64,000 nucleotides of DNA, taken from NCBI RefSeq assembly GCF_014653945.1, contig NZ_BNAU01000003.1:496001-560000 (forward strand), read 5' to 3'. The position numbers and the translations under genes were made by a program. This document shows positions 40,183-49,593 of the stretch, one piece after another (position 1 is the first letter of the stretch; every line of letters starts with the position of its first letter). The notes under the pieces were generated by a model. That model had not been told where the DNA came from. It was given only the letters and a program-made list of their open reading frames with translations, and did no database searches. This DNA comes from Amycolatopsis deserti. Its GTDB lineage: Bacteria; Actinomycetota; Actinomycetes; Mycobacteriales; Pseudonocardiaceae.

Positions 40183-41970
40183 ATGTCGGAGACGGTCGGC
40201 GACTACCTGCTGCAGCGCCTGCGGGAGTGGGACGTCGAGCAGGTGTTCGCCTACCCCGGCGACGGCATCAACGGGATCGTCGCCGCGTTCGGCAAGGCGG
40301 ACAACAAGCCTCGCTTCGTCCAGGCCCGTCACGAGGAGATGGCCGCGTTCGAGGCGGTGGGGTACGCCAAGTTCAGCGGGCACGTCGGGGTGTGCATGGC
40401 GACCTCGGGGCCGGGCGCCATCCACCTCCTCAACGGGTTGTACGACGCCAAGCTCGACCACGTCCCGGTGGTGGCGATCGTCGGGCAGACCGCGCGCAGC
40501 GCGATGGGCGGGTCCTACCAGCAGGAAGTGGACCTGCAGCCGTTGTTCAAGGACGTCGCCAGCGAGTACCTGGTCGAGGTCAACGTCGCCGAGCAGCTGC
40601 CCAACGCGCTCGACCGCGCCATCCGCACGGCGCTCGCCAAGCGCGCGCCGACGGCCGTGATCATCCCGAACGACCTGCAGGAAGAGCCGTACACGGCGCC
40701 GAAGCACGCGTTCAAGCACGTGCCGTCCAGCCCGCCCGGGTTCCCGCACCCGGTGGTCGTCCCGCCCGATGACGAGCTGGGGCGCGCCGCGGACATCCTC
40801 AACGCGGGCGAGAAGGTCGCGATCCTGATCGGGCAGGGCGCGCGCAACGCCGCCGCCGAGGTCCGCGAGATCGCCGAGCTGACCGGCGCCGGGGTCGCGA
40901 AGGCGTTGTTGGGCAAGGACGTCCTGCCCGACGACCTGCCGTACGTGACCGGGTCGATCGGGCTGCTGGGCACGCGGCCGAGCTACGAGATGATGGAGGG
41001 CTGCGACACGCTGCTGATCGTCGGCTCGAACTTCCCGTACAGCCAGTTCCTGCCCGAGTACGGCAAGGCGCGCGCGATCCAGATCGACATCGACGGCAGC
41101 ATGATCGGCATGCGGTACCCGACCGAGGTGAACCTGGTCGGCGAGGCGAAGGGCACGCTGCGCGCGCTGCTGCCGATGGTGCGGCGCAAGGAAGACCGCG
41201 CCTGGCGGGAGAAGATCGAGCGGAACGTCGCGTCCTGGTGGGAGACCGTCGAGCAGCAGGCGATGGTCGACGCGAACCCGGTGAACCCGATGCGGGTCGT
41301 GCACGAGCTGTCGCAGCGGATCCCGGAGGACGCGATCGTCACCGCGGATTCGGGTTCGTCGACCAACTGGTACGCGCGGAACCTGCGCATCCGCGGGCGG
41401 ATGCGCGGCACGCTGTCCGGGACGCTCGCGACGATGGGGCCAGGCGTGCCGTACGCGATCGGCGCCAAGTTCGCCTGCCCGGACCGGCCGGTGATCGCGC
41501 TCGAGGGCGACGGCGCGATGCAGATGAACGGCATGGCCGAGCTGCTCACCATCCAGCGCTACCAGCACCTGTGGTCGGACCCGCGGCTGGTCGTGTGCGT
41601 GTTCCACAACAACGACCTGAACCAGGTGACGTGGGAGCTGCGGGCGATGGGCGGCGCGCCGAAGTTCGAGGAGTCGCAGTCGCTGCCGGAGTTCTCCTAC
41701 GCCGAGTTCGCGCGGTCGCTCGGCTTCGAGGCCATCGCGGTGGACGCACCGGACCAGCTGGGCGCGGCGTGGGACCGGGCGCTGTCCGCGGGCCGCCCGG
41801 CGCTGCTCGATGTGCGCTGCGACCCGGAGATGCCGCCGATCCCACCGCACGCGACGTTCGAACAGATCAAGTCCACGACGGAAGCGATGCTCAAGGGCGA
41901 CCGCGACGCGTGGCACATCCTGGTGCAGGGGCTGAAGACCAAGGCCCAGGAGCTCCTGCCGAACCGCTAG
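40183..41970 (+). CDS. thiamine-diphosphate enzyme, pyruvate oxidase/PoxB-like
   Basis: A 595-residue three-domain ThDP enzyme: the PYR domain has VFAYPGDGINGIVAAF and the catalytic Glu in ARHEEMAAFEAVGYA, the middle domain has AILIGQGARNA, and the PP domain has LEGDGAMQMNGMAELLTI...NNDLN (GDG-N ThDP motif). The PAYPGDGINGI and YQQEVDLQPLFKDV segments fit pyruvate oxidases and PoxB-type pyruvate:quinone oxidoreductases better than acetolactate synthase. The C-terminus lacks an obvious amphipathic lipid-binding helix. GGAG lies before ATG 40183. Confidence 0.85.
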   Translation: MSETVGDYLLQRLREWDVEQVFAYPGDGINGIVAAFGKADNKPRFVQARHEEMAAFEAVGYAKFSGHVGVCMATSGPGAIHLLNGLYDAKLDHVPVVAIVGQTARSAMGGSYQQEVDLQPLFKDVASEYLVEVNVAEQLPNALDRAIRTALAKRAPTAVIIPNDLQEEPYTAPKHAFKHVPSSPPGFPHPVVVPPDDELGRAADILNAGEKVAILIGQGARNAAAEVREIAELTGAGVAKALLGKDVLPDDLPYVTGSIGLLGTRPSYEMMEGCDTLLIVGSNFPYSQFLPEYGKARAIQIDIDGSMIGMRYPTEVNLVGEAKGTLRALLPMVRRKEDRAWREKIERNVASWWETVEQQAMVDANPVNPMRVVHELSQRIPEDAIVTADSGSSTNWYARNLRIRGRMRGTLSGTLATMGPGVPYAIGAKFACPDRPVIALEGDGAMQMNGMAELLTIQRYQHLWSDPRLVVCVFHNNDLNQVTWELRAMGGAPKFEESQSLPEFSYAEFARSLGFEAIAVDAPDQLGAAWDRALSAGRPALLDVRCDPEMPPIPPHATFEQIKSTTEAMLKGDRDAWHILVQGLKTKAQELLPNR

Positions 41971-43109
41971 TCGCCGTCCTTGAGCCAGCTGCGGATCTCG
42001 TCGGTGTGCTCGCCGAGTTTCGGCGGTGGCTGGCGGTAGGTGGGCGGCGTCTTCGTCAGCCCGATCGGGTTGCGCACCACGTCCAGCCCGCCCAGCGGCA
42101 CGCGCGGCGCGAGCCCGAGCCGGTCGGCGAGCTGGAACGCCTCGGCCAGGTCGTTGACCGGTCCGCACGGCACGCCCAGGGGCGTGAGCAGCTCGAACCA
42201 CTCGTCCGCCGGTCGCGTGCGCAGCCGGGCGCCGAGGAGCTCGGCCAGCTCGGCGACGTGCGCGACGCGCTGGGCGTTGGTGGTGAACCGCTCGTCGGTC
42301 GCCAGTTCCCGCGCGCCCAACGCCTCGGTGAGCGCCGCGAACTGCCGGTCGTTGCCGACCGCGATGACGATCGGCCGGTCGGCGGCCTGGAACACCTCGT
42401 ACGGCGCTACCGACGGGTGCCGGTTGCCGAGGATGCCGGGCACCACGTCGGCCATCACGTGGTTCGCGCTCTGGTTGACCATGCTGGACAGCAACGCGCC
42501 GAGCAGGTTGACCTCGATCAGCTGCCCCTCGCCGGTGGCGTCGCGGTGGCGCAGCGCGGACAGGATGCCGACGGCGGCGTGCAGGCCGGTCAGGACGTCG
42601 ACGAGCGCGACGCCCACCTTCGTCGGCTCGCCCGGCGCGGGCCCGGTGACGCTCATCAGCCCACCCACGGCCTGTAGCAGCAGGTCGTAGCCGGGCAGGG
42701 CCGCGCCCGCGCCGCTGCCGAAGCCGGAGATCGAGCAGTAGACCAGGCCCGGGTTGCCCGGGGCGAGGTCGTCGTAGCCCAGGCCGTAGCGGGCCATCGT
42801 GCCCGGGCGGAAGTTCTCGACCACGACGTCGGCCCGGTTCGCCAGCGCCTTCGCGGCGGCCAGGTCGTCCGGATCGGCGAGGTCGAGGGTGATCGAGCGC
42901 TTGTTGCGGTTGACCGACCGGAAGTAGACGGCCTCCCCGTCGGCGTGCGGCGGGCCCCAAGCGCGGGTGTCGTCCCCGGCTCCGGGCCGCTCGACCTTGA
43001 TCACCTCGGCCCCGAGGTCGGCGAGCAGCATGGTCGCGTACGGCGCGGCGAGCACCCGGCTGAAGTCGGCGATGACGACGCCGGACAGCGCCCCGGTTCG
43101 ATCGGTCAC
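41967..43109 (-). CDS. CaiB/BaiF-family CoA transferase
   Basis: A 380-residue class III CoA transferase: VIADFSRVLAAPYATMLLADLGAEVIKVERP (residues 11-41), the conserved NRNKRSITLDL, DVVVENFRPGTMARYGLGYDDL, and the catalytic Asp region GYDLLLQAVGGLMSVTG. It moves CoA between carboxylic acids; the acid pair is unknown. Its end overlaps the ThDP enzyme's stop codon. A second CoA transferase, more divergent, is at 52886-54067. Confidence 0.88.
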   Translation of the reverse strand: MTDRTGALSGVVIADFSRVLAAPYATMLLADLGAEVIKVERPGAGDDTRAWGPPHADGEAVYFRSVNRNKRSITLDLADPDDLAAAKALANRADVVVENFRPGTMARYGLGYDDLAPGNPGLVYCSISGFGSGAGAALPGYDLLLQAVGGLMSVTGPAPGEPTKVGVALVDVLTGLHAAVGILSALRHRDATGEGQLIEVNLLGALLSSMVNQSANHVMADVVPGILGNRHPSVAPYEVFQAADRPIVIAVGNDRQFAALTEALGARELATDERFTTNAQRVAHVAELAELLGARLRTRPADEWFELLTPLGVPCGPVNDLAEAFQLADRLGLAPRVPLGGLDVVRNPIGLTKTPPTYRQPPPKLGEHTDEIRSWLKDGD

Positions 43110-43124
43110 ACCGTCCCTTCTACC

Positions 43125-44150
43125 TCATCGGCGCAGGCGGCGGACCACATGGCGGGCGTCGCGGCCGACGCCGCGCAGGCTGGCGGACACCAGCGTGCTC
43201 TGCCACTCCAGCCCGACGTACCCGAGGCCGGGCACGGACGTGGACACGCCGCGCCGGTGCTTCGGCAGGCCGCGCTCGTCCAGCGCGCCGAGCCCGGCGA
43301 GGTAGGGCAGGTCCGGCCGGTACCCGGTGGCGAGCAGGAGCGTGTCGACGGGCTCACGGCGGCCGTCGGACCAGACGACGTGGTTGCCATCGAGGCGGGT
43401 GAACATCGGGCGGCGGTCCGGGCGGCCGGCGCGGATCAGCCCGCGGTAGTGGCCGGTGTCGATGACCGGCACGGTCGGCGGCTCGCCCTTGATCCGGCGC
43501 GGCAGCACCGCCACGCCGGTGACGGTGAGCCAGAACTGCAGGTCCTTGCCCAGCGACCGCTGCGGCGCGTACCGGATCGGCTTGCGCGTCGCGAGCGTCA
43601 CCGACGACACCTCGGCCAGCTCGGCGGCGATCTGCACCCCGGAGTTGCCCGCGCCGACCACGACGATCCGCTGCCCGGCGAACGCGCTCGGCTCGCGGTA
43701 GCCGGCCGCGTGGATCACCTTGCCGGCGAAGGAATCCAGCCCCGGCAACGCGGGCGTGTAGGGCTTGCCGAACCACCCGCTGGCCGCGATGACGATCGGC
43801 GCCTCGAACTCCTCCCCGGCGCGCACGACGAAACTCCCGTTGCGCCGCACGGATTCCACGCGCTGCCCGGTGCGGATGTCGACATCCAGCCCGGCCGCGT
43901 AGTCGCGCAGGTAGTCGACCACCTCGTCGCGCACCGGGTAGTGCCGCGGATCGCCGGGAAATCGCTTGCCGGGCAACGAGCTGTAGCCCGCGGGCGAGAA
44001 CAGCGTGAGGCTGTCGTAGTAGCGCGGCCAGGATCCGAGCGGCTCCGCTCCCGCCTCCAGCACCACCGGCTTCAGCCCGGCCTCCCGCAGCGCGTAGGCC
44101 GCGGCGAGTCCGGACTGGCCGCCGCCGATCACGATCGCGTCCGGCATCAC
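43125..44150 (-). CDS. FAD-dependent oxidoreductase, flavin-monooxygenase-like
   Basis: A 341-residue protein with two dinucleotide-binding motifs: FAD site GGGQSGLAAAYALREAG (residues 8-24) and NADPH site VVVGAGNSGVQIAAELAE (near residues 165-182), plus LATGYRPDLPYL near the end, as in FMO/CzcO-type enzymes. The length is short for a Baeyer-Villiger enzyme. It lies 15 bases upstream of the CoA-transferase start on the same strand, so cotranscription is likely. The substrate is unknown. Confidence 0.87.
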   Translation of the reverse strand: MMPDAIVIGGGQSGLAAAYALREAGLKPVVLEAGAEPLGSWPRYYDSLTLFSPAGYSSLPGKRFPGDPRHYPVRDEVVDYLRDYAAGLDVDIRTGQRVESVRRNGSFVVRAGEEFEAPIVIAASGWFGKPYTPALPGLDSFAGKVIHAAGYREPSAFAGQRIVVVGAGNSGVQIAAELAEVSSVTLATRKPIRYAPQRSLGKDLQFWLTVTGVAVLPRRIKGEPPTVPVIDTGHYRGLIRAGRPDRRPMFTRLDGNHVVWSDGRREPVDTLLLATGYRPDLPYLAGLGALDERGLPKHRRGVSTSVPGLGYVGLEWQSTLVSASLRGVGRDARHVVRRLRR

Positions 44151-44193
44151 GCCTCCCCAGGTCCGAACCGCTACGGTAGCCGGGAGGGCGTTC

Positions 44194-46389
44194 CTACGAA
44201 AACGCGCGCAGCCGCAGCGAGTTGCTCACCACGAACACCGAGCTCAGCGCCATGGCCGCACCGGCGATCATCGGGTTGAGCAGGCCGAGGGCGGCCAGCG
44301 GCAGAGCCGCCACGTTGTAGGCGAATGCCCAGAACAGGTTGCCCTTGATGGTGCCGAGCGTGCGGCGCGCGAGCCGGATCGCGTCGGCCGCGGCCCGCAG
44401 GTCGCCACGCACCAGCGTCAGGTCGCTCGCCTCGATGGCGACGTCGGTGCCGGTGCCCATCGCCAGGCCCAGGTCGGCCTGCGCGAGCGCGGCCGCGTCG
44501 TTGACGCCGTCGCCGACCATCGCGACCCGGTTTCCCTGGTCCTGCAGACGTTTCACCGCGTCGACCTTGTCCGCGGGCAGCACCTCGGCGATCACCTCGG
44601 TGATGCCGACCTCACGGGCCACCGCCTTCGCGGCGGTCTCGTTGTCGCCGGTCAGCAGCACCGGCCGCAGCCCGAGCGCCGCGAGCCGGCGCACCGCCTC
44701 GGCGGACGTGGGCTTGACCGTGTCGGCCACCATCAGGACCGCACGTACCTGGCCGTCCCAGCCGACCGCGATCACGGTCCGGCCCAGTTCCTCCGCCTCG
44801 GCCTTGGCCCGCGCGAGCGTGTCCGGGAGGTGCAGGCCCGACTCGGCGAGCAGCGCGGCGCGCCCGGCCACGACCGTGCGGCCGTCGACCACGCCCCGCA
44901 CGCCCAGACCCTCGACGTTGCGGAACTCCGACACCGGCGCGTGCTCGTCGACGGCGGCGGCGATGGCCTTGGCGATCGGGTGCTCGGAGGCGTGCTCCAG
45001 CGACCCGGCCAGCCGCAGCACCTCGTCCCGGTCCGCGCCGTCGGCGAGCCGGACGTCGACCAGCGACATGCGGCCGGTGGTGACCGTGCCGGTCTTGTCC
45101 AGCACGACGGTGTCGATCCGGCGGGTGGATTCCAGCGCCTCCGGGCCCTTGATGAGGATCCCGAGTTGCGCGCCCCGGCCGGTGCCGACGAGCAGCGCGG
45201 TCGGCGTCGCCAGCCCGAGCGCACACGGGCAGGCAATGATCAGCACCGCGACCGCGGCGGTGAAGGCCGAGGTGGTCGGCTCCCCGAGGGCGAGCCAGGT
45301 GATCAGCGTGCCCAGCGCGAGCACCAGCACGATCGGCACGAACACGCCGGACACCCGGTCGGCCAGGCGCTGGACCTGCGCCTTCCCGGTCTGCGCCGCC
45401 TCGACGAGCTTCGCCATCTGCGCGAGCTGCGTGTCCGATCCGACGCGGGTGGCACGCACGACGAGACGACCGCCCGCGTTGACGGTGGCGCCGACGACCG
45501 CGTCACCCCGCCCGACCTCGACCGGCACGGACTCGCCGGTCAGCATGCTCTGATCGACCGCCGACGAGCCGTCCTCGACCTCACCGTCGGTCGCGATCTT
45601 CTCGCCCGGCCGCACCACGAACCGGTCCCCCACGGCCAGCTGCGACGCCGGGATCCGGACTTCGGCGCCGTCCCGCAGCACGGCGACGTCCTTGGCCCCC
45701 AGCTCCAGCAGTGCGCGCAGGGCGGCGCCGGCCCGGCGTTTGGCGCGGGCCTCGAAGTAGCGCCCGGCCAGGATGAACGTGGTCACCGCCGTGGCGACCT
45801 CGAGGTAGATGCGGCTTTCGCTGCCGCGCTCGATGGTCAGCTCGAACGGGTGCCGCAGACCGATCTCACCGGCGTCGGTGAACACCAGCGCGTACACCGA
45901 CCACAGGTAGGCCGCGAGGGTGCCGACGGAGATGAGGGTGTCCATCGTCGCGGCGCGGTGCTTGAGGTTCGTCCACGCCGCCACGTGGAACGGCAGGCCG
46001 GCGCCGAACACGACCGGTGTCGCCAGCGCCAGGGAGATCCACTGCCAGTAGTCGACCTGCCAGGCCGGGACCATCGCCAGGACGACCACCGGCAGCGACA
46101 GGACCGCCGCCGCGAGCACCCTGTCCCGCAGGCCGGTGACGTGGTCGTCGCTCTCCTCGTCGGGCCGCGGCAGCGTGGCCGAGTACCCGGCGGCGACGAC
46201 CGTGTCGACCAGCTCCTGCGGCTCGATGCCTGCGGGGAAGCTGACCTTGGCCTTCTCGGTGGCGTAGTTGACCGTGGCGGTGACCCCGTCGAGCTTGTTC
46301 AGCTTGCGCTCGATGCGGTTCGCGCACGCGGCGCAGGTCATGCCGCCGATGGCCAGTTCGACCTCGGTGCGCTCGGGGGCGGCGGTCAT
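44194..46389 (-). CDS. copA: copper-translocating P1B-type ATPase
   Basis: A 731-residue heavy-metal ATPase: one HMA domain with [10 protein letters not shown] (residues about 13-22), eight membrane spans, TGES loop (MLTGESVPV), the CPC metal channel motif ([13 protein letters not shown]), phosphorylation site [15 protein letters not shown] (HP motif) and [10 protein letters not shown]. The CPC motif and HMA site fit Cu(I) export. It starts 4 bases after the copZ stop codon; both lie opposite csoR. Likely induced by copper through CsoR. Confidence 0.94.
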   Translation of the reverse strand: MTAAPERTEVELAIGGMTCAACANRIERKLNKLDGVTATVNYATEKAKVSFPAGIEPQELVDTVVAAGYSATLPRPDEESDDHVTGLRDRVLAAAVLSLPVVVLAMVPAWQVDYWQWISLALATPVVFGAGLPFHVAAWTNLKHRAATMDTLISVGTLAAYLWSVYALVFTDAGEIGLRHPFELTIERGSESRIYLEVATAVTTFILAGRYFEARAKRRAGAALRALLELGAKDVAVLRDGAEVRIPASQLAVGDRFVVRPGEKIATDGEVEDGSSAVDQSMLTGESVPVEVGRGDAVVGATVNAGGRLVVRATRVGSDTQLAQMAKLVEAAQTGKAQVQRLADRVSGVFVPIVLVLALGTLITWLALGEPTTSAFTAAVAVLIIACPCALGLATPTALLVGTGRGAQLGILIKGPEALESTRRIDTVVLDKTGTVTTGRMSLVDVRLADGADRDEVLRLAGSLEHASEHPIAKAIAAAVDEHAPVSEFRNVEGLGVRGVVDGRTVVAGRAALLAESGLHLPDTLARAKAEAEELGRTVIAVGWDGQVRAVLMVADTVKPTSAEAVRRLAALGLRPVLLTGDNETAAKAVAREVGITEVIAEVLPADKVDAVKRLQDQGNRVAMVGDGVNDAAALAQADLGLAMGTGTDVAIEASDLTLVRGDLRAAADAIRLARRTLGTIKGNLFWAFAYNVAALPLAALGLLNPMIAGAAMALSSVFVVSNSLRLRAFS

Positions 46390-46393
46390 CGGG

Positions 46394-46603
46394 TCACCGG
46401 GAGGCGAGCTCGTACCCGGCCTCGTCGATGGCGGCCCGGATCGCGTCGTCGCTCAGCTCGGCGGCGCTCACCACGGTGACCGAGCCGGTCGGCAGATCGA
46501 CCTTGACGTCTTCGACGCCGTCGATCTTGGCGACCTCCTCGGTGACGGAGGCGACGCAGTGCTGGCAGGTCATCCCGGTGACGGTGTAGACGGTCTCAGT
46601 CAT
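46394..46603 (-). CDS. copZ: copper chaperone CopZ
   Basis: A 69-residue HMA-domain protein with [11 protein letters not shown] (residues 9-19), the Cu(I)-binding CxxC site, in the ferredoxin-like fold (VYTVTGM... [15 protein letters not shown]... IDEAGYEL). It hands copper to the ATPase encoded next on the same transcript. A CsoR-type operator sits directly upstream (46614-46637). Confidence 0.92.
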   Translation of the reverse strand: MTETVYTVTGMTCQHCVASVTEEVAKIDGVEDVKVDLPTGSVTVVSAAELSDDAIRAAIDEAGYELASR

Positions 46604-46900
46604 GGCCCGAACTATACCCCCTACCCGTACCGGGGGTCACCCAGCGCTCCTCGATGCGGCCGAAGTGCCACACCAGCCAGGCGATTACCCAGGTCAGGAC
46701 GAACAAACCCACGATCACGAACCCGGCGTGGCCGAGGTTCAGCTCCGCCGATCGAGGCGAGCGGGCCGCGGCTGGCGAGCTCGGCGTCGTCGAACCGCGC
46801 CGGTCACGCTGGTGACGTCGTGCAGCGTGGAGGCCGGCCACCGCGGCCACCCGACATCCGTTCCCGCCCGCCGAGAGGGGTCCGATCACCCGCGGATAAC
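46596..46900 (-). pseudogene. remnant of a HoxN/NixA-type nickel/cobalt permease
   Basis: Minus-strand sequence around 46630-46750 reads LNLGHAGFVIVGLFVLTWVIAWLVW followed by HFGRIEERW, the typical C-terminal span and tail of nickel/cobalt permeases. A preceding piece in another frame (FDDAELASRGPLA) resembles the cytoplasmic loop of the same family. The rest (over 200 residues) is missing and frames disagree, so the gene is broken. The remnant partly covers the copZ control region. Confidence 0.68.
46614..46637. promoter_or_regulatory. CsoR-type operator before copZ
   Basis: ATACCCCC and CGGGGGT flank TACCCGTA, a GC-rich pseudo-palindrome of the CsoR type, 10 bases upstream of the copZ start on minus. 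Confidence 0.6.
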
Positions 46901-46959
46901 CTCCATCACCTGTTCAGGTAATCAGGTGAACAGACGGCTCCGTTCGACGCAAGGTCGGG

Positions 46960-46977
46960 CATACGGGGAACGGGTAT
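46960..46977. promoter_or_regulatory. possible CsoR site before csoR
   Basis: CATACGGGGAACGGGTATG: CATAC and GTATG are inverted around a G-rich centre, 33 bases before the csoR ATG. GTATGAT may double as the -10 element. Confidence 0.5.
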
Positions 46978-47010
46978 GATGGCGGGAGTTTTCCTACAGC
47001 GGAGGCGGAC

Positions 47011-47292
47011 ATGGCGAGCTACAGCGGCGACAAGGACGCCTACCTCAAGCGGCTGCGCCGGATCGAGGGGCAGATCCGCGGCCTGCAGCGCATGGTCGAA
47101 GAGGACAAGTACTGCATCGACATCCTGACGCAGGTCTCCGCCGCGACGAAGGCGCTGCAGTCGTTCTCGCTCGAGCTGCTGGACGAGCACCTGTCGACCT
47201 GCGTGGTCGACGCGGCGCGCACCGGCGGCCGCGAGGCGGAGGTCAAGGTCCGCGAGGCCAGCGACGCCATCGCGCGCCTCGTGAAGTCCTGA
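47011..47292 (+). CDS. csoR: CsoR-family copper-sensing repressor
   Basis: A 93-residue all-helical DUF156 protein: AYLKRLRRIEGQIRGLQRMVEEDKYCIDIL (first ligand Cys near residue 37), then HLSTCVVDA with the second Cys (near 66) and the neighbouring His ligand. In CsoR, Cu(I) bound by Cys-His-Cys releases DNA. The operator candidates next to copZ and csoR fit this. GGAGG lies 6 bases before ATG 47011. It is divergent from copZ-copA, about 400 bases away. Confidence 0.92.
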   Translation: MASYSGDKDAYLKRLRRIEGQIRGLQRMVEEDKYCIDILTQVSAATKALQSFSLELLDEHLSTCVVDAARTGGREAEVKVREASDAIARLVKS

Positions 47293-47394
47293 CCCGCGAG
47301 GTCGGACAGCCGCACCCACCCGCCGGACGACAGCCATCGCGGCGCGGCCGCGACCACAGTCCCCGACGAGCCGGCTCGCACAGCCGGCACCCAG

Positions 47395-47785
47395 AGCTCA
47401 CTCCAGCAGCACCTCCACGACCGCCTTGTCGCGGTGGGCCGGCCCGCCACAGCGTCCCCGCCGCACCGGGACCCCGTACTCACCCCAGCAGCGCCTCCGC
47501 GACCACCTTCACCACGCGAGCCCACTCCACACAGCGCCCCACGGGCCCCAGAACTCACCCAGCAGCGCCTCGGCGCGCGTTGTCGCGATGGGCCGGCCCG
47601 CCACAGCGTCCCCGCCGCACCTGGCCCCCAGAATCACCCCAGCAGCAACTCCGCGGCCACCTTCGCCGCGCGAGCCGACTTCACGCAGCGCCCCGCCCGG
47701 CCGCGGACTCACCCCAGCAGCGCCTCCACGACCACCTTCGCCGGCAAGCCCATTCCACGCAGCACCCCACCGACCCCAGAACTCA
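47395..47785. repeat. tandem array derived from the 3' end of the tetR gene
   Basis: Five extragenic copies of a 74-82 bp unit; the marker CAGCAG with CTCACCCCAGCAGCGCCTC around it starts at 47404, 47486, 47560, 47640 and 47715. The sixth copy (47789) is the true end of the neighbouring tetR gene, whose last codons read AVAEALLG on minus. Copies 1 and 3, and copies 2 and 4, are more alike, so a ~155 bp double unit was duplicated. No gene is seen in 47293-47782. Confidence 0.8.
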
Positions 47786-48322
47786 CCCCAGCAGCGCCTC
47801 CGCGACCGCCTTCGCGCGGTGGGCCGGCTCCGCGCTGCGCTCGCGTAGCGCCGTGACCAGCGCCCCGTCGATCAGCAACATCAGCTGCGCCGCGAGCGTC
47901 GCGCTCGAGGCGTACCCCGCCTTCTCCAGCAGCCCCGCCAGGTAGTCCGTCACCGCCGCCTTGTGCGCCCGCGCCAGCCGGTACACCGCCGCGTCCGCGT
48001 CGCCGATCTCGGCCATCGCGTTGATGAACGCGCAGCCCCGGTAGTCGGCGCGCGCGAACCGCTCGGCGAGGAAGTCGAACACCGCGAGCGGATGATCGCC
48101 GCGCGCCGCGACCCCCTCCGCCAGCAGCTGCCGCCACTGCCGGTCGCGCTCACTCAGGACCGTCTCGACCAGGTCGTCCTTGCTCGCGAAGTGCCGGTAG
48201 AACGACGCGCGCCCGACGCCGGACTCCTCCAGCAACCGCTCGACCCCGACCGCGCGGATGCCCTCCGCGTAGAAGAGGTCCTCCGCGGTCTGCACCAGAC
48301 GCTCACGAGCACGTGTCGGCAT
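47783..48322 (-). CDS. TetR-family transcriptional regulator
   Basis: A 179-residue regulator: RARERLVQTAEDLFYAEGIRAVGVERLLEESGVGRASFYRHFASKDDLVETVL is the DNA-binding domain, followed by a C-terminal helical domain (TetR_C, LmrA/YxaF-like). It is divergent from an MFS exporter with two perfect operator copies between them, the usual sensor/efflux arrangement. Its 3' end has been copied several times downstream. Confidence 0.92.
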   Translation of the reverse strand: MPTRARERLVQTAEDLFYAEGIRAVGVERLLEESGVGRASFYRHFASKDDLVETVLSERDRQWRQLLAEGVAARGDHPLAVFDFLAERFARADYRGCAFINAMAEIGDADAAVYRLARAHKAAVTDYLAGLLEKAGYASSATLAAQLMLLIDGALVTALRERSAEPAHRAKAVAEALLG

Positions 48323-48350
48323 ACCCCCACAGTATCCGAACTTGACGAAA

Positions 48351-48396
48351 AACGGAACCGATCAGTACCGTTCAAACGGAACCGATCAGTACCGTT
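48351..48396. promoter_or_regulatory. duplicated palindromic operator of the TetR/MFS pair
   Basis: Two perfect 22-base copies (48351-48372 and 48375-48396), each starting AACGGAACCGA and ending CAGTACCGTT so that AACGG and CCGTT are inverted. The 24-bp period would put two dimers on nearly opposite sides. The second copy ends 11 bases before the MFS start. Confidence 0.85.
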
Positions 48397-48407
48397 TTGG
48401 GGAGCCC

Positions 48408-49571
48408 ATGGTCACCACCACCAGCGAACGCCTGTCCGCCCGGATAGGCGTCCTGACGATCGCGACGTTCGCCGTCGGCACGGACGCCTTCGTCGTCAAC
48501 GGCGTCCTGCCCGAACTCTCCCGCTCGCTGGACGTCAGCGTCGGCCAGGCCGGCCAGCTCGTGTCCGTCTTCGCGATCGCCTACGCCGTCCTGTCCCCGG
48601 TGCCCGCCGCCGCGACCGGGAACTGGCCGCGGCGCAGGGTCCTGCTGGCCGCGCTCGCCGTCTTCGTGGTGGGCAACGCCCTCACCGCGCTCGCCCCGGA
48701 CTACGGCCTCGCGCTGGCGTCGCGGGTGATCGCCGCGGCCGGCGCCGCCGCGATCACGCCGACCGCCTCCACCGCCGCGGCCGCCCTGGCGCCACCCGAG
48801 CGGCGCGGCCGCGCGATGTCGCTGGTGACGCTGGGCCTGGTGTCGTCGACGGCGCTGGGCGTGCCGATCGGGACGCTGCTCGGCTCCGTAGCGAGCTGGC
48901 GCGAGACGATGTGGCTGGTCGCCGCGCTCGGCGTGGTCGCCGCGGCCGGCGTCGCGCTGTGGCTACCGCCGGTGCCGAACCCGCCGGCCACCACCCTGCG
49001 GGAGCGCCTGGCCCCGCTGCGGGACCGGACCATCGCGCTGATCCTCACCGCGACCGTGGCCATGTTCATCGGGATCTACCTGGTCACGATCTACCTCAGC
49101 GTGATCGTCGAGCACGCGACCGCGGGCGACGGCGTCCGACTCACCGTCCTCCTGTTCGCCTCCGGCGTCGCCGGCACGATCAGCAACGTGGTCACCGGCG
49201 GCTGGACCGACCGCTTCGGCCCGATGCGGGTCATCACCTCCGCGATGGTCCTCGGCGCGCTGGACTTCGCGTTGATGCCGTGGACGACCGCCACGTTCGC
49301 GGGTGCGCTGATCGCCGTCATCGCCTACGGCCTGGCTTCGTGGTCGGTGATGGTGCCGCAGCAGCACCAGTTGATCGCCGCCGCGCCGGCGACGCCGTCA
49401 CTGGTCGTGTCGCTGAACGCGTCGGCGATCTACCTCGCGGTGTCCCTGGCCGGGGTGCTGGGCGCCGCCGCGCTCGAGCTGGTACCCGGCCCGTTCCTGC
49501 CGTGGCTGGCTGCCGTGTTCCTCCTCGTCGGCCTGGCCGCCGCCTGGGCGGCGGAGAAGTTTAAACGTTGA
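48408..49571 (+). CDS. MFS drug-efflux transporter
   Basis: A 387-residue MFS transporter with 12 predicted spans, similar to DHA1/AraJ-type pumps: LTIATFAVGTDAFVVNGVLPELSRSLDVSVGQAGQLVSVFAIAYAV at the start, then GNWPRRRVLLAAL as loop 2-3 and GLVSSTALGVPIGTLLG as motif C. I start at ATG 48408 with GGGGAG upstream; an upstream ATG at 48342 would read through the operator. Expression is probably controlled by the divergent TetR. Confidence 0.9.
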   Translation: MVTTTSERLSARIGVLTIATFAVGTDAFVVNGVLPELSRSLDVSVGQAGQLVSVFAIAYAVLSPVPAAATGNWPRRRVLLAALAVFVVGNALTALAPDYGLALASRVIAAAGAAAITPTASTAAAALAPPERRGRAMSLVTLGLVSSTALGVPIGTLLGSVASWRETMWLVAALGVVAAAGVALWLPPVPNPPATTLRERLAPLRDRTIALILTATVAMFIGIYLVTIYLSVIVEHATAGDGVRLTVLLFASGVAGTISNVVTGGWTDRFGPMRVITSAMVLGALDFALMPWTTATFAGALIAVIAYGLASWSVMVPQQHQLIAAAPATPSLVVSLNASAIYLAVSLAGVLGAAALELVPGPFLPWLAAVFLLVGLAAAWAAEKFKR

Positions 49572-49593
49572 ACAGCAGGCAAACCTCCCGCAC

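Noticed and set aside
40096..42960. A 954-codon minus-strand frame opposite the ThDP enzyme
   Set aside because: It is antisense to a gene with complete ThDP motifs; its product is Arg/Asp/His-rich low complexity.
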